This document shows positions 40,465 through 40,665 of a stretch of DNA of 40,665 nt, piece after piece. Source of the stretch: Terriglobia bacterium (GTDB lineage: Bacteria; Acidobacteriota; Terriglobia; Terriglobales; Acidobacteriaceae); NCBI GenBank assembly GCA_021325035.1, contig JAJPHW010000076.1, positions 1-40,665 on the forward strand. The letters are read 5' to 3'. The translations under genes were made by a program, and so were the position numbers. The notes under the pieces were generated by a model, which had not been told where the DNA came from, made no database searches, and was given only the letters and a program-made list of their open reading frames with translations. The first letter of the stretch is position 1. Every line of letters starts with the position of its first letter.

Positions 40465-40665
40465 TTAGTACATGCCTTCCATACCGCCGCCGTGGCCGCC
40501 GCCCATCGGAGCTGCTTTCTTCTCCTCAGGGATTTCCGCGACCAGCGCTTCGGTGGTCAGCATCAAGGACGCAATCGAACCGGCATTCTGCAGCGCGGTG
40601 CGCACGACCTTGGTGGGATCGAGCACGCCGGCCTTGACCAGGTCTTCGTACTCGTTGCTGAAGGC
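40465..40665 (-). CDS. groEL: chaperonin GroEL, C-terminal fragment
   Basis: The last 66 residues of GroEL run off the window edge. Readable are [35 protein letters not shown] and the typical end, EIPEEKK followed by a Gly/Met-rich tail [13 protein letters not shown]. The DPTKVVR and NAGSIASL segments belong to the equatorial domain of the 60-kDa chaperonin. It is truncated only by the window, not broken. The histidine in the GGM tail is a minor variant. Two hairpins lie downstream. Confidence 0.97.
   Translation of the reverse strand, partial: AFSNEYEDLVKAGVLDPTKVVRTALQNAGSIASLMLTTEALVAEIPEEKKAAPMGGGHGGGMEGMY

Overview
The window reads as a piece of chromosome from a soil-type member of the Acidobacteriota, probably class Terriglobia. 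This is inferred from the style of its proteins and not from a marker-gene comparison. It carries a secreted S53 (sedolisin) protease with Ig-like repeats and a GGG-rich lipobox-like tail, a HAF-repeat extracellular protein, a BlaI/M56 pair, two M1 peptidases, an M48 peptidase and several secreted proteins of unknown function. These are interleaved with single-copy housekeeping genes: gap, pgk, tpiA, secG, guaB and the 3' end of groEL. Gene density is high and most intergenic gaps hold clear hairpin terminators. No insertion sequence, CRISPR array, rRNA or prophage was seen.

Layout. 1-4642 (mostly minus strand): a small conserved protein, then the glycolytic operon gap - secreted small protein - pgk, and a coupled pair made of a PPOX-fold flavin/F420-type protein and a SAM methyltransferase. 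4761-7804: tpiA, tRNA-Leu(GAG), secG and an MBL-fold hydrolase on plus, then an alpha/beta hydrolase and a small protein on minus. 7997-11939 (plus): the S53 protease and a P-loop kinase with an Arg/Gly-rich disordered tail. 11952-15116: an isochorismatase-like hydrolase, tRNA-Gln(CUG), and a compact quinol:cytochrome c reductase operon (cytochrome c, Rieske, cytochrome b fused to cytochrome c) on minus. 15309-25147: an M1 aminopeptidase, VanZ-like protein and guaB, a secreted clan GH-A-like glycosidase with an inserted discoidin domain, and an M1-like metallopeptidase coupled to a six-helix membrane protein.

25322-28820 is a self-contained regulatory locus. BlaI-type repressor and M56 (BlaR1-like) membrane protease genes are followed by an HtrA/DegP protease. 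Near-identical inverted repeats lie ahead of the repressor and directly ahead of htrA. The M56 protein has no penicillin-binding sensor domain, so a cell-envelope stress circuit is more likely than beta-lactam resistance.

28840-36391 is rich in secreted and surface proteins: a HELGEW metalloprotein, an M48 peptidase, a possible anchor-type protein, a 692-residue two-repeat cysteine-containing protein with no visible signal peptide, and the HAF-repeat protein. 36431-40307 is the best candidate for an undescribed system. A PD-(D/E)xK-type nuclease gene with a possibly leaderless start is coupled to a small unknown gene, and both converge on a lone OLD-family ATPase/TOPRIM nuclease. This nuclease block sits between a small membrane protein and groEL and looks like a small defence islet.
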